A stretch of 64,000 bases of DNA from Piscinibacter sp. (GTDB taxonomy: Bacteria > Pseudomonadota > Gammaproteobacteria > Burkholderiales > Burkholderiaceae_C): positions 1 to 64,000 of the forward strand of contig JADJJI010000004.1 of the NCBI GenBank assembly GCA_016706565.1, written 5' to 3'. The notes under the pieces were generated by a model. The model did not search any database. It was given only the letters and a program-made list of their open reading frames with translations, and was not told the origin of the DNA. Positions 40,213 through 50,373 of this stretch are shown piece after piece. Positions within the stretch are counted from its first letter, which is position 1; every line of letters begins with the position of its first letter. The translations under genes and the position numbers were made by a program.

Positions 40213-42057
40213 TCAAAGACCCTGTCGACGTTGTGTGATCCAGGCGTCGACCTGCTCGTCGAGCACCTCCAGCGGCAGCGCACCGCCGGCCAGCAGCATG
40301 TCGTGGAAATCCTTCAGCGCCTGCGCGTCGAAACGTGCACCCAGCGCCTGCTCGGCCCGCGCGCGCGCCGCCTGGATGCGCAGCATGCCGATCTTGTAGG
40401 CGCAGGCCTGGCCGGGGTCGACGATGTAGCGCTCGATCTCCGCGATCACGCCCGATTCGGCCAGGCCGGTCTTCTCGACCATGTAGGCGATGGCGCGCTC
40501 ACGCGGCCAGCGCTTGAAGTGGATGCCGGTGTCGACGACCAGCCGCACGGCGCGGAACATCTCGGCCTGCAGGCGGCCCAGGTCGCCGTACGGATCGTTC
40601 GCGTACAGGCCCATGTCCTTGCCCAGCCATTCGGTGTAGAGCGCCCAGCCTTCCATGTAGGCGGTGAAGGGCAGCACCTTGCGGAAGGTCGGCACGCCCT
40701 GCAGCTCCTGCGCGATGGCGATCTGGAAGTGGTGGCCGGGCACGCCCTCGTGGATGGCCAGGGTGCGCATGCCGAACTTCGGTGTCTCGGCCATGTCGCG
40801 CAGGTTGGCGAAGAAGACGCCGGGCCGCGTGCCGTCCATCGCCGGCGGGTTGTAGTAGGCGCCGGGCGCCGTCTTGTCCTTGAACTCGGGCACACGGCGC
40901 ACCTCGATCTGCGCCGCGGGCAGGCGGCCGAACAGCGCCTTCGAGCGCTCGAGCTGCTCACGCAGCATGGCGCTGTAGTCGGCCAGCGCGGCGCGTCGCC
41001 CGTCGTCGTTGTCGGGGTAGAGGAAACGGGGCTCGCGTGCCAGGCGGGCCAGCGCCTGCGCCACGCTCTCCTGCGGCCGCAGCTCCGCTTGCGCAAGCAG
41101 GATCGCCTTCATCTCGGCTTCGATGCGCGCCACCTCGGCCAGGCCGAGGTCGTGCACCTCCTGCGGCGTCATCCGCGTGCTCGTCTGCTCGCGCAGCAGG
41201 TGGCGGTAGTAGGCGTCGCCGTCGGGCAGCTTCCACACGCCGTCGTCGGTGGTGGAACGCGGCAGCTGTTGTTCGAAGAAGGCGATCAGGCGGCGGTAGG
41301 CCGGCACCACGCCGCCGTCGAGTGCCTGGGCACAGCGCGTCAGCAGCGCCGCGCGATCGGCCGGTGCCAGCTCGTCCAGCGCGGCCAGCCGGCTGGCGAA
41401 GTGCGTGTAGAGAGGGTTTTCGGCGGCAGGCTTGCCGGCGAAGTCGCGCATGCCGGCGAGCACCCGCTCGATCACGAAGCGCGGCGGGATCACGCCGATC
41501 TGCTGGCGCTTCTCGAGCCCTTCGATCACCTGGTCGAACTTGCGCCCGACTTCGCCCAGGCGCGACAGGTAATCCTCGGCGCCGCGGCGGTCGGTGATGG
41601 CGTGTGCATTGATGAGGAAGTCCGGTGTCTGGTTCTGCACGCCCCAGAGCTGCTCGACCGGGTAGTCGTGGAAGCGGAACGGCTCGCCCTCGACGCGGCT
41701 TTCGAGGAACCACGCCAGCACGCGGGTCGACAACTTCTGCGACGGCGTCTGCGAGCGGCCGTCGTAGGCCTTCAGATCGGCCAGCCGCTGGCGCAGGCGC
41801 GCCGCGTCGGCCTCGGTCTTGGCGATGGAGAGGTCGTCGAGGTGCGCGTTGTGCCGGCGGTAGCCGAACTGTTCGGCGATGCCGATCTCGGTGAGCAGTT
41901 CCGGCTTGGCCAGCGCCTCCTCGATGAAGACCTTCTCGAAGAAGAGGTCGAGGCTGAAGGGGCGGAACCAGACCAGGTTGACGAGGAACACCGCCCCGGC
42001 GAGCAACAGCGCCGCAACGGCGCCCACGGCAAATCTCAGGATCCTGCGGCTCGGCAT
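40213..42057 (-). CDS. DUF885 family putative metallohydrolase
   Basis: The 614-residue protein has an N-terminal hydrophobic segment (residues about 9-29), so it is membrane-anchored or exported. Near residue 441 it has [17 protein letters not shown], the HExxxHH-type zinc-site signature of DUF885. Further conserved parts are [19 protein letters not shown] and [16 protein letters not shown]. Peptidase activity is inferred for the family. The downstream gene on the same strand is a receptor; no functional link seen. Confidence 0.85.
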   Translation of the reverse strand: MPSRRILRFAVGAVAALLLAGAVFLVNLVWFRPFSLDLFFEKVFIEEALAKPELLTEIGIAEQFGYRRHNAHLDDLSIAKTEADAARLRQRLADLKAYDGRSQTPSQKLSTRVLAWFLESRVEGEPFRFHDYPVEQLWGVQNQTPDFLINAHAITDRRGAEDYLSRLGEVGRKFDQVIEGLEKRQQIGVIPPRFVIERVLAGMRDFAGKPAAENPLYTHFASRLAALDELAPADRAALLTRCAQALDGGVVPAYRRLIAFFEQQLPRSTTDDGVWKLPDGDAYYRHLLREQTSTRMTPQEVHDLGLAEVARIEAEMKAILLAQAELRPQESVAQALARLAREPRFLYPDNDDGRRAALADYSAMLREQLERSKALFGRLPAAQIEVRRVPEFKDKTAPGAYYNPPAMDGTRPGVFFANLRDMAETPKFGMRTLAIHEGVPGHHFQIAIAQELQGVPTFRKVLPFTAYMEGWALYTEWLGKDMGLYANDPYGDLGRLQAEMFRAVRLVVDTGIHFKRWPRERAIAYMVEKTGLAESGVIAEIERYIVDPGQACAYKIGMLRIQAARARAEQALGARFDAQALKDFHDMLLAGGALPLEVLDEQVDAWITQRRQGL

Positions 42058-42066
42058 GCGCGCAGT

Positions 42067-42837
42067 CTAGGGCCTGTGAACTCCACGGTAGGGCCAGCGG
42101 CTCGGCACGGTATCGCTCCAGGCGGCCTGCTGGCTGTTACGCCACTGGTGATCGTTCACAACGCTCAGGCGCGAGCTCAAGTGCAGGCCGTTGAGCAGCC
42201 GGCTGGCCCGCATCGCATCGAGGCCGGGCCAACGGGCGATCTCGGCCAGGGTCGCCGTCGTGTCGCGCAGCCGCGCCAGGGCCGAGCCCAGGGCACCTGG
42301 GAGGTGCCACTCGGCGTCGTCGCCGGCTCCGGCGGCGAGCCCGAAGTGCAGCGGCCCTTGCAGCGCGCCCAGCAAGCTGCTTCTCGGCCCCTGCAAGGCG
42401 AGGGCCCAGATCAGGCCCTCGATCCGGTAGTGGCATGGCGCCATGTTCGATCGCCTGCTGCGGCCCGGCTGCGGCGGCGCGTGCAGGGCCGGCTCGCAGT
42501 CGAGCAGGCGAGCACGCGCCAGGCCGGCCGGCGTCGCCTTCGACCAGTCGATCGGCGCGCGATACAGGCCCCGGTCGGGAAAGAGCGTGATGGGCCAGAC
42601 CCAGCTGTCCAGCTCGATCGACAGCAGGATCGGCTCGCCCAGCCGCAGGCACACAGCAAGGGCTTCGGTCAAGTCTGCGCCAGCACCCTCCGGGTCCAGC
42701 CGGCGCAACTCGTCGAGCATCGACTCCGACAGCACCGACTCCGACCAGCTCTCGCTGGCCTCGAAGGGTTTGCTCCAATCCCAGGCAGGTGCCCGCCCGG
42801 CCACGGGCCTGGGAACGGTGTCTTCCGATGCGTCCAT
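42067..42837 (-). CDS. Hypothetical protein, 256 residues
   Basis: The start at 42837 has GGAGG about 9 bases upstream; the longer open frame has no such site. The sequence (MDASEDTVPRPVAGRAPAWD; EALAVCLRLGEPILLSIELD; LFPDRGLYRAPIDWSKA; VNDHQWRNSQQAAWSDT) contains no signal peptide, membrane segment or motif I know. C-terminal part (LAEIARWPGLDAMRASRLLNG) looks like a winged-helix segment as in DUF4388-like or other regulatory output domains, which I cannot confirm. Confidence 0.6.
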   Translation of the reverse strand: MDASEDTVPRPVAGRAPAWDWSKPFEASESWSESVLSESMLDELRRLDPEGAGADLTEALAVCLRLGEPILLSIELDSWVWPITLFPDRGLYRAPIDWSKATPAGLARARLLDCEPALHAPPQPGRSRRSNMAPCHYRIEGLIWALALQGPRSSLLGALQGPLHFGLAAGAGDDAEWHLPGALGSALARLRDTTATLAEIARWPGLDAMRASRLLNGLHLSSRLSVVNDHQWRNSQQAAWSDTVPSRWPYRGVHRP

Positions 42838-42961
42838 GGCGCCTCCCTCGATCGGCCACTGGTCGTCAACCGGTGTGGAGCAACTGCTTCGGTGTGCCTG
42901 CGAGACGTCGTCCGCATTCACCCCCACCCACCGGCGCAGTATCTGCCCGGCGTGGCGGGAT

Positions 42962-44797
42962 TTACAGCCCGGCGCGGGGAAACCCCATCCCTGATTCGGC
43001 GGGAACGCTGGCCGCCATGCCGATGCGGCCCCGACCTTCGCGCTTGGCGGCGAGCAGTTCATCGTCGGCCGCCTTCAGCAGCGCATCGGGCGAGGCCGGC
43101 GCCAGCGAAGTGTCGGCCACGCCGGCCGAGAAGCTCAGGCCTTCCAGCGTGTCTTCCTCCAGCGCGAAGCGCTGTGCGCGCCAGCGGCGCAGCAGCAGCT
43201 TCACCTTGCGGCGCGCGCCGTCTGCCGTGGTGCGCGGCATCAGCAGGCAGAACTCCTCTCCGCCGTAGCGGCACAGCACGTCACTGCGGCGGCCGTGTTC
43301 GGACAGCATGTCGCCGAAGGCGGCGAGCAGGCGGTCGCCCGCGGCGTGGCCATGCGTGTCGTTGACGCGCTTGAAATGGTCGAGGTCGATGATCACCAGC
43401 GACATCGGCTGGCCCTCGCGCTGTGCCAGCGCGAACATCGTGGGCAGCGTGTTGTTGAGGTAGCGGCGGTTGAACAGGCCGGTCAGCGAGTCGCGCATGG
43501 CCTGCTGGCGCAGCGCCTCCTGGAGCGCCTGCACCTCGTCGATCTTGTGCGACAGCGCCGCGTTGATCTGCACGAGCTCGGACCGCGCGCGCTCGGTGCG
43601 GCGGCGCCGCTCGTCGTTCTCGTCGAGCCGGTGCTGCAGCCGCAGCAGCTCCGTCTGCAGGGTGGCGGCCTGGTAGCGCGCCCGCGAAGCCAGCTGGACC
43701 TGTGCCTGATGCAGGCGCTGCCATTGCCGCAGCGCCGCGAGCGAGGCCGCGTCGTCGCCTGCGGCCTCGTGAGCCTCGCTGAGCACGCCGAAGAACTGCG
43801 CGCGAATGCGCGTGCTCAAGCCGTCGACGTCGTCGAGCTCAGCGTCCGCCAGGCCGGCCCGCAGCACCTGAACTGCCTGTTTCGCGTCACCGTGGGCCAG
43901 GCAGAGGAGGGCGCTCGCCGTGATGCGCTCGATGCGCTCGTCGGCGATCTCCGAAGCGCCGCTGGCCCGCGCCGCATCCACCAGCTGGGCGCCGAGCGCG
44001 AGCTCGCCGGCGCGCAGCGCGGCGATGGCCAGGGTCTCGAATGCCGGCTCCATGCTGCCGCGTCCGTCGGGATCCGCCGGCATCGCCATCACGGTGCGTA
44101 CGTCCGGCAGGCTCTCGGCGGCGCGGCCCAGTTCAGTCAGGCAGGCCACGCGGTTGATCAGCAGCACGCACAACAGCCGTGCGTTCTTCAGCCGGCTGCA
44201 GGCAGCCAGGCCCTGTTCGACATGCTGAAGCGCGTGCTCGCAGTCGCCGATCTGCATCAGCTCGTGCGAGAGATTGCAGTGCAGCACGGTGTCGAAGCCG
44301 CGGCCGCGCGAGGGGCCGGCATCGCGCAGTGCCTCGAACATGTGGGCGAAGGCCTGCGCCGAGTCGCCCAGTGCCGAGTAGCAGCCGGCGATGGTGTTGA
44401 GCAGCACCCCGCGCTGATCGTGGCGCAGCACGCGAACGCCTTCGTCACGCAAGGGCAGCACGGCGTCGAGCGCCTCGCGGGCGCGGCCGCTGCGCCACAT
44501 CGAGCGCGCCAGGGCGGCGCTGGCCAGCAGGTGCCCGGCCCGGTCGGCGCCGAGCTCGAAACAGCCGATTGCGCGGCGCAACTCGCGCGCGGCCTCGGCG
44601 GCGGTGCCGAAGTAGAGCAGGTGGTAGCCGAATGCGACCCGCCCCCAGCCTTCCGCCACCACGTCGGCGGTGCTCGTGGCCGCCGCGATCGACCGCTCGG
44701 CCAGGCGCCGGGCCTGCAGGGAGTCGACGTGCAACAGGTTCCAGGCGCGCCGCGCCTGCTTCAGGGCCACCGTGGGCTGGGGTCGGTCAGGAGGCAT
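42962..44797 (-). CDS. TPR-repeat diguanylate cyclase (GGDEF)
   Basis: The 611-residue protein has an N-terminal alpha-solenoid of TPR-like repeats (about residues 10-380) and a coiled coil (QAATLQTELLRLQHRLDEN...). The C-terminal GGDEF domain has IDLDHFKRVNDTHGHAAGD and active-site RYGGEEFCLL. It lacks a membrane segment. The domain is predicted active, so it makes cyclic di-GMP. The start at 44797 has a G-rich site upstream. The YjfB-like gene is divergent. Confidence 0.9.
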   Translation of the reverse strand: MPPDRPQPTVALKQARRAWNLLHVDSLQARRLAERSIAAATSTADVVAEGWGRVAFGYHLLYFGTAAEAARELRRAIGCFELGADRAGHLLASAALARSMWRSGRAREALDAVLPLRDEGVRVLRHDQRGVLLNTIAGCYSALGDSAQAFAHMFEALRDAGPSRGRGFDTVLHCNLSHELMQIGDCEHALQHVEQGLAACSRLKNARLLCVLLINRVACLTELGRAAESLPDVRTVMAMPADPDGRGSMEPAFETLAIAALRAGELALGAQLVDAARASGASEIADERIERITASALLCLAHGDAKQAVQVLRAGLADAELDDVDGLSTRIRAQFFGVLSEAHEAAGDDAASLAALRQWQRLHQAQVQLASRARYQAATLQTELLRLQHRLDENDERRRRTERARSELVQINAALSHKIDEVQALQEALRQQAMRDSLTGLFNRRYLNNTLPTMFALAQREGQPMSLVIIDLDHFKRVNDTHGHAAGDRLLAAFGDMLSEHGRRSDVLCRYGGEEFCLLMPRTTADGARRKVKLLLRRWRAQRFALEEDTLEGLSFSAGVADTSLAPASPDALLKAADDELLAAKREGRGRIGMAASVPAESGMGFPRAGL

Positions 44798-44884
44798 TCG
44801 GGCGATTATCGCGACGCAGGCTTCAGATCGGCGCGCTCCTGCCGAAACCCAGGGCTCAGTCGTCACTTCGACGAAGGAGCCCCC

Positions 44885-45082
44885 ATGGATTCCATTAGCT
44901 CTGCCGTGGCCGGCGCGTCGGCTGCCACACCGGGCTCGGTGCAGGCAGCGGCCTCGGTGCTGGTGCTGAAAAAAGCGCTGGACATGCAGTCGTCGTCGGC
45001 CACGCAGCTGATCGCGTCGCTGCCCCAGCCGGCGCTGGCGACTTCGGGCACGCTGGGCACCCAGGTCAACACCTTCGTCTGA
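44885..45082 (+). CDS. YjfB-family putative motility protein
   Basis: The 65-residue protein (MDSISSAVAGASAATPGSVQ, VLVLKKALDMQSSSATQLI) matches the small YjfB 'putative motility protein' family, which has one helical core and a Ser/Ala-rich frame. AAGGAG lies 9 bases upstream of the ATG. Together with cyclic-di-GMP and chemotaxis genes nearby it fits a motility neighbourhood. Function unknown. Confidence 0.72.
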   Translation: MDSISSAVAGASAATPGSVQAAASVLVLKKALDMQSSSATQLIASLPQPALATSGTLGTQVNTFV

Positions 45083-45199
45083 ACGCCCTGGTCGCACGAG
45101 CTCACCAGCGCGAAAGCGATGGCGACTCAGCAGGGCCACGCGACCCGCTGCGCCGCCGGATCGCGGCGCGGGCAGCGGCGATCGGCGGCCCGCGGTGAA

Positions 45200-45499
45200 T
45201 CAGGGGCGTGAGGTGGCCAGACGACCGGCCGTGTCGGCCGATCCTGCAGGCCCGCTGCCGGCGCTTCCGCCCGAACCCGCGGCTCGAACGGCCGGGGCTG
45301 CCTGCCGGGAGCCGCCGGCACGGGCCGGTGTCGCGGGCTTGTCCGCCGCTGCCGAAGCTGCTGCCGCCGGCGCCGCGGAAGCACACGCCGTCTGCTGATA
45401 GATGGTGCGGCCGTCGCCGGTGCACTTGTACATCTTGGTCTGCGCCTGCGCGCCCATTGCCACGCAGGCGAGCGCCAGAACTGAAAGAAGGGACTTCAT
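45200..45499 (-). CDS. Small secreted DUF4124-like protein
   Basis: The 99-residue protein has a signal peptide (residues 1-20, MKSLLSVLALACVAMGAQA) and the short DUF4124 motif KMYKCTGDGRTIYQQTAC. A low-complexity Ala/Ser/Gly tail follows. The motif is a pilus/periplasmic add-on domain in proteobacteria; function unknown. The start at 45499 matches the signal peptide. Confidence 0.72.
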   Translation of the reverse strand: MKSLLSVLALACVAMGAQAQTKMYKCTGDGRTIYQQTACASAAPAAAASAAADKPATPARAGGSRQAAPAVRAAGSGGSAGSGPAGSADTAGRLATSRP

Positions 45500-45577
45500 G
45501 AGCGGAGGTGGAACCTGATGGCGAGACTGTACCGGCGCCGTCATCAGGACGTGCGGCGCTAAGTCACACCGAATCAG

Positions 45578-45595
45578 GGGGGAGGTGCTTCCCCC
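45578..45595 (-). terminator. Hairpin downstream of the nir operon
   Basis: GGGGGA (45578-45583) pairs with TCCCCC (45590-45595) around a six-base loop, 22 bases beyond the last nir gene. It is a reasonable end for the operon, although no T run is present. Its flank TTCCCCCAGC recurs near the livF start (55432-55441). Confidence 0.4.
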
Positions 45596-45616
45596 AGCAA
45601 GTGAGGGGCCTCCGGC

Positions 45617-47193
45617 TCAGTGGGACGTGCCTTCCGACCGCGAGATCTTGTTCCACACGTTGTACTTGCCCACCGGCTTGCTCATCGGCAGGCGCTTGAG
45701 CTCCTTGAACGTGCGCGCGTCGTAGACGATCAGCGCGCCGTCGTTTCCCACAGGCTGGCCAGCGCGTAGCGGCCATCGCGGGTGAACTCGATGTGCGCGA
45801 GTGTCCGGCCGGGCTCCTTCACCTGCGCCACGGTTTCCAGCGTGACCTTGTCGATGATGGTCAGCGTGTCGCGGGCGGTCGGGCTCATCATCGAGTCGAC
45901 CCAGGCAAAGCGGCTGTTCTCGTGGCTGCGCATGAAGAAGCCGGGGCCGGGCGTGGCGATGCTTTTCACGCTCTGCCAGGTTTTCATGTCGATCACCTGC
46001 ACCACGCCGTCCTTCAGGTTCGGCGAGGCCAGCACGGTTCCGTCCTTCCAGGCGAAGGTGATGCCCGATCCGAGGTGCGGCATGCCGGCCAGCGGCAGCG
46101 CGGCAATGCGTCGGCGGATGTCGAGGTTGACGACCTGCGCACTCGGGCTGCCGTCGGCCTTGGGCCGCGTCGCGCCGAGCACGTGGCGGTAGCCCTGGTC
46201 GAAGAAGAAGTCGTCCAGCGGCTCGTCCAGCGGCGTGCGGCGCACGCCCAGGTAGCCCGGCTTGGCGATCGCCTCGCCCATCTTGTAGTCGTGCACCAGG
46301 CCATCGTGGATGGGCTCGGCCTTCGGGTCGTAGGAAATCTCCCAGAGCTCCGGGATGTCCTTCAGCGCGACGACGAAACTCTTTCGCGGCTGCGCGTCGT
46401 AGACCGCCGAGACGCGAGACGTGGCCTTGCCGTCCAGGGTGGCCGCGCCGTAGATGCGCTGCAGGTTCAGGTCGGCATCGAACAGCGCCAGCGTGTGCGG
46501 CAGGTAGTTGGCCGCCATCACCCAGCGGCCGTCGCCCGACACCGCCACGTTGCGCATGTTCAGCCCGGCGCGCACCTCGGCCACCACGGCGAGGTTCCAC
46601 AGGTCGTACTTGGTGATCCAGCCGTCGCGCGAACCGAAGTAGACGAAACGCCCCTCGGGCGAGAACTTCGGCCCGCCGTGCAGCGCGAATCGCGAGGCGA
46701 AGCGGTGGATGACTTCGAACCGGTCGCCGTCGACCAGCGAGACATGGTGGTCGCCGCCCTCGACCACGACGAACAGGTTCATCGGGTCGGCCGGCCACCG
46801 AGGCTTCGCAGGCAGCCGCGCCGCGCCGGCCAGCGCGGTGCGCGAGGCGCGGATCTGTTCTTCGCTCCATCCCGGCGCCGGCGTCACGGGCGTGTAGATC
46901 CACTTGGCGAGCGCGGCGATCTGCTCGGCATCGAGCTTGTCGCGGAAGCCCAGCATCTGCGTGGCGGTGCGGCCGTTCGTGATCACCGCCGTGGCCTCCG
47001 CGGGGCGCAGGCGCTGCAGGCTCTCGGGCAGCAGCGCCGGGCCCATGCCGCCCAGGCGCTGCTCGCCGTGGCAGGCCACGCAGTGCTCGCGGTACAGCTC
47101 GGGCGCGGACGGCTCGGCGCGCGCCATGTCGGCGGCCATCGCAAGACACGCAGCGGCCAGCGCGAACTTCAGGAAGCTGGAGAGTCGGTTCAT
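45617..47193 (-). CDS. nirN: NirN, cytochrome c / heme d1-binding dehydrogenase, with frameshift near the C-terminus
   Basis: The corrected protein has about 525 residues: signal peptide, CVACH at residues 38-42, then an eight-bladed d1-type propeller (DGWITKYDLWNLAVVAEV, GRYALASLWE...). The frame breaks at the AAA run on the coding strand (45744-45746). One inserted base restores SLWENDGALIVYDARTFKEL and the natural C-terminus ending SEGTSH. NirN oxidises dihydro-heme d1 and delivers it to NirS. It is last in the operon, 7 bases after nirJ. Confidence 0.85.
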
Positions 47194-47200
47194 GGCGGCC

Positions 47201-48416
47201 TCAATGCGCCGCGTAGGCGAAGGGCTTGAGCTCGACGCGGGCTGGCGCGTCGCCGGCGCGGCCGATCTCCTCGTCGGTCGAGGTAGCAGCCCGGGTCTTC
47301 GGCCCAGGCGTCGCCGGTGACCTGCTGGGCGCGCACGCGGGTGTTGCCGCCGCACAAGGCAAAGTGCTTGCAGCCGGCGCAGCGGCCGCCCACCGGACGC
47401 GGCACCGCCTTCAGCCCGGCCATCAGCGGGTCGCTGGTGTCCATCCAGATCTGCGAGAAGGGCCGCTCGCGCACGCTGCCCAGCGCGTGGTGCCACCACA
47501 TGGTGTCGGGGTGCACCACGCCGAGGTTGTCGATGTTGGCCACGTTCACGCCGGACGAGTTGCCGCCCCAGGCGACCAGCCGCTCGCGCAGGGGCGCGGC
47601 CCAGCGCGGCAGGCGGGTCTGCACCCATTGCAGCAGGTACGCACCGTCGGCGTCGTTGTTGCCGGTGACGAAGTCCTGCTCGCTGCCGGCCTTCGCGGCC
47701 TGCCAGGCGCGTTCGTAGAGCAGGTCGAGCGCGGCGCGCGTGGCGGCGAATTGTGCGTCGCGGGCGCGGTGGATGTTGCCGCGGCCGGCGTAGTTCAGGT
47801 GCGAGAAGTAGAACTTGTCGACGCCCTCGTGGCGCATCAGCTCGAGCAGCGGCTCGAGGTCGTGCGCGTTCATCGCCGTCATCGTGTAGCGCATGCCGAC
47901 CTTCACGCCGCGCGCATGCAGCAGGCGGATCGCCGCCAGGCTGCGGTCGAAGGCGCCGTCCAGGCGGCGGAAGCGGTCGTGCGTGGCGCCGATGCCGTCG
48001 AGGCTGATGCCCACGTAGTCGAATCCCTGCGCCGCGATGCGGTCGGCCATGGCCTCGTCGATCAGCGTGCCGTTGGTCGACAGGCCGACGTAGAAGCGCA
48101 TCGTCTTCGCGCGCTGCGCGATCTCGAAAATGTCCGGGCGCAGCAGGGGCTCGCCGCCGGACAGGATCAGCACCGGCACCTTGAAGGCCTTCAGGTCGTC
48201 CATCACGGTGAAGACCTCCGGCGTGCTCAGCTCGCCGCTGTAGTCGTGGTCGGCCGAGATCGAGTAGCAGTGCTTGCAGGTCAGGTTGCAGCGGCGGATC
48301 AGGTTCCAGATCACGACCGGGCCCGTGGGGCCTGCGCCGCGCGTGGTGGGCAACGGGTAGTGCCCGTCGGCTTCGGCGCGCACCAGCTCGCGCATGTATT
48401 GGGAAACGCGGAACAT
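47201..48416 (-). CDS. nirJ: NirJ, radical SAM heme d1 biosynthesis enzyme, with a frameshift near the C-terminus
   Basis: The protein has about 405 residues with the radical SAM motif CNLTCKHC (C43, C47, C50) and GGEPLLRPD. A C-terminal cluster region CAGCKHFALCGGNTRVRA follows, as in NirJ/SPASM enzymes. In the raw frame the end becomes arginine-rich after DPGCYL. Removing one base (47279) restores the family end (TDEEIGRAGDAPARVELKPF, then AYAAH and stop at 47201). It removes propionate side chains in heme d1 synthesis. It is 2 bases after nirH. Confidence 0.87.
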
Positions 48417-48418
48417 GG

Positions 48419-48901
48419 TCAGCTTTCGGAAATGCGCAGCCCGGCCTTCTTGAGGATGGCGCTGCTGTAGAGGATGTCGCTGCCGCGGCAGGCGTCGCCG
48501 AGCAGTTGGCGGATGGTGTCGGCCTGCTGCTGCACTTCGTCGCGCGAGCGGCCGTGCACCATCGCGAAGAGGTTGTAGGGCCACAGCGGCAGTTCGCGTG
48601 GCCGGCGGTAGCAGTGGCTCACCGCCGGCAGGGCGCCGATGCGTTCGCCGAGTTCGTCGACGCGTTCGTCGGCCACGTCCCACACCGTCATGCCGTTGGC
48701 CAGGTAACCGAGCCGGTAGTGGTTGGGCACCGCGCCGATGCGGCGGATCAGCCCCTCGTCGAGCATCTGCGCCAGGCGCTCGCGCACCTTCTCGCCGCTC
48801 ACGCCGATCATCGCGCCCACCGCCTCGTAGGGGCGCGACACCAGCGGCAGGCCGCTCTGGGTGGCGGCGATCAGTTCGCGGTCGAAATCGGTCAACTGCA
48901 T
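48419..48901 (-). CDS. nirH: NirH, siroheme decarboxylase component
   Basis: The 160-residue protein is of the AsnC/Lrp-like NirDLGH family, with an N-terminal HTH (LPLVSRPYEAVGAMIGV) and YRLGYLANGMTVWDV. Conserved His/Arg pairs (VSHCYRRPRELPLWPYNLF) include the catalytic region of siroheme decarboxylases. It acts with NirDL and NirG to form didecarboxysiroheme. It is 2 bases from nirJ. Confidence 0.88.
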   Translation of the reverse strand: MQLTDFDRELIAATQSGLPLVSRPYEAVGAMIGVSGEKVRERLAQMLDEGLIRRIGAVPNHYRLGYLANGMTVWDVADERVDELGERIGALPAVSHCYRRPRELPLWPYNLFAMVHGRSRDEVQQQADTIRQLLGDACRGSDILYSSAILKKAGLRISES

Positions 48902-48908
48902 GGCGACT

Positions 48909-49394
48909 TCACTCCTGCGCGGTCAATCGGAGCCCGACGAAGTACTCGCGCTCCTTCGGGAAGGCATGCACCTTCAGGCCGGTGAGCTGCTCGATGTGCG
49001 CGAGCGCCGCCTTCGCGGCCTCATGCGACTCGGCCGCGACCACGAACCACATGTTGAGCCGGTGCTCGCGGCGGTAGTTGTGGGCCACCTCGGGCAGGCC
49101 GTTGACGAGCGCCGTGATGCGCGCGAAGTCCGCTTCCGGCACCTCCAGCGCGGCGAGCACGAACAGGCCGCCGGCGCGCTCGATCTGGAACAGCGGGCCG
49201 AAGCGCGTCAGCGTGCCGTGTGCGAGCATGCGGCGCAGCCGCTCGATCACCTCGTCTTCCGAGATGCCGAGCTCGAGGCCGACGTCGGCGAAGGGACGCT
49301 CGGTCAGCGGCAGTTCGCCGTGCAGCCGGTCGATCAGGCGGCGGTCGATGCGGTCGGGCGCGACCACGTCGGTGGGAGCGTCAGGCGCCGGCAT
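48909..49394 (-). CDS. nirG: NirG, siroheme decarboxylase component
   Basis: The 161-residue AsnC/Lrp-like protein contains LPLTERPFADVGLELGI, GTLTRFGPLFQIERAGG and VAHNYRREHRLNMWFVV (conserved HNY.REH catalytic-loop pattern). Start at 49394 overlaps the nirDL 3' end by 14 bases. It partners with NirDL and NirH in decarboxylation of siroheme for heme d1. Confidence 0.88.
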   Translation of the reverse strand: MPAPDAPTDVVAPDRIDRRLIDRLHGELPLTERPFADVGLELGISEDEVIERLRRMLAHGTLTRFGPLFQIERAGGLFVLAALEVPEADFARITALVNGLPEVAHNYRREHRLNMWFVVAAESHEAAKAALAHIEQLTGLKVHAFPKEREYFVGLRLTAQE

Positions 49395-50370
49395 GTTCGG
49401 CCTCCTTCGTGCTGGCGCGGAAGTAGCTCGCACCCTGCTGCTTGAAGCGGCGCAGGCTGAACAGCACCTCGTGCGGCCGGTGTTGCAGGCCGGCGGCGTG
49501 CGTGGCCGCGTCGATCAGCTGGCGCACCGCGGCGCGTTCGCGGCCGTGCACCATGCAATACAGGTTGAAGGGCCAGCCTTCGGCACGCGCGCGGCGGTAG
49601 CACAGCGTCACGCCGGGCTGGCGCGCGAGCGCCGCGCCGCAGGCGTCGACCTGTGCGTCGGGCACGTCGAACACCGTCATCGCGTTCTGGTCGAAGCCGA
49701 GTTCGTGGTGGCGCACCACCACGCCGAAGCGGCGCAGCGTGCCTTGCGCCAGCCAGCGGCGCAGCGTCTGCAGCACGGCGGCTTCGGCGAGGCCGAGCCG
49801 CTCGGCCCAGGCCGCGTACGGCCGCTCGATCAGCGGCAACCCGCCCTCGACGAGCGCGGCCAGCGGTGCATCGAGCGGTGCGACGCGCTGCACGCCCGTG
49901 CCGCAGGCTGCCGCACGTCGCGCGGCCTGGCCTCGCTCGAGATCGAAGCCCAGGTCGATGCGGTAGACACGCTGCATCGGCAGGCGCAAGGCGTGCAGCG
50001 CGGTGTCGCGCTCCAGTGCGTCGAGCCTGGCGTGCAGCGTGGCAGCATCGCCGCCGGTGATGACGAACCACAGGTTGTAGCGGTGCTCGCGCTCGTAGTT
50101 GTGGTTCACGCCGGGCACGGCGTCGACCTGTGCCGCCACGGCCTCCAGCCGGCTCGCCGGCACCGCCAGCGCGCACAGCATCGCCGCGCCGCCGGCACCG
50201 GCCGCCCACACGCCCCCGATGCGGCTGATCACCCCACCGGCCTGTGCGTTGCGGCAGGCGGCGATGACCTCGCTCTCGGTGTTGCCGAGCACTGCGGCAA
50301 TCGCGGCAAAGGGTGCCGGCACGAGGGGAAAATCGTGCTGCCAGCGGTTGAGCAGGGCGAGTGTGTCCAT
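49381..50370 (-). CDS. nirD: NirDL fusion, siroheme decarboxylase
   Basis: The 329-residue protein holds two AsnC/Lrp-like halves: the first (about 1-160) with FPLVPAPFAAIAAVLG and VNHNYEREHRYNLWFVI, the second (about 165-320) with LPLIERPYAAWAERLGL and VTLCYRRARAEGWPFNLYCM. In many denitrifiers NirD and NirL are separate; here they are one chain. It is the large component of the siroheme decarboxylase. It is 3 bases after the nirF stop. Confidence 0.88.
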   Translation of the reverse strand: MDTLALLNRWQHDFPLVPAPFAAIAAVLGNTESEVIAACRNAQAGGVISRIGGVWAAGAGGAAMLCALAVPASRLEAVAAQVDAVPGVNHNYEREHRYNLWFVITGGDAATLHARLDALERDTALHALRLPMQRVYRIDLGFDLERGQAARRAAACGTGVQRVAPLDAPLAALVEGGLPLIERPYAAWAERLGLAEAAVLQTLRRWLAQGTLRRFGVVVRHHELGFDQNAMTVFDVPDAQVDACGAALARQPGVTLCYRRARAEGWPFNLYCMVHGRERAAVRQLIDAATHAAGLQHRPHEVLFSLRRFKQQGASYFRASTKEAEHAGA

Positions 50371-50373
50371 GGC

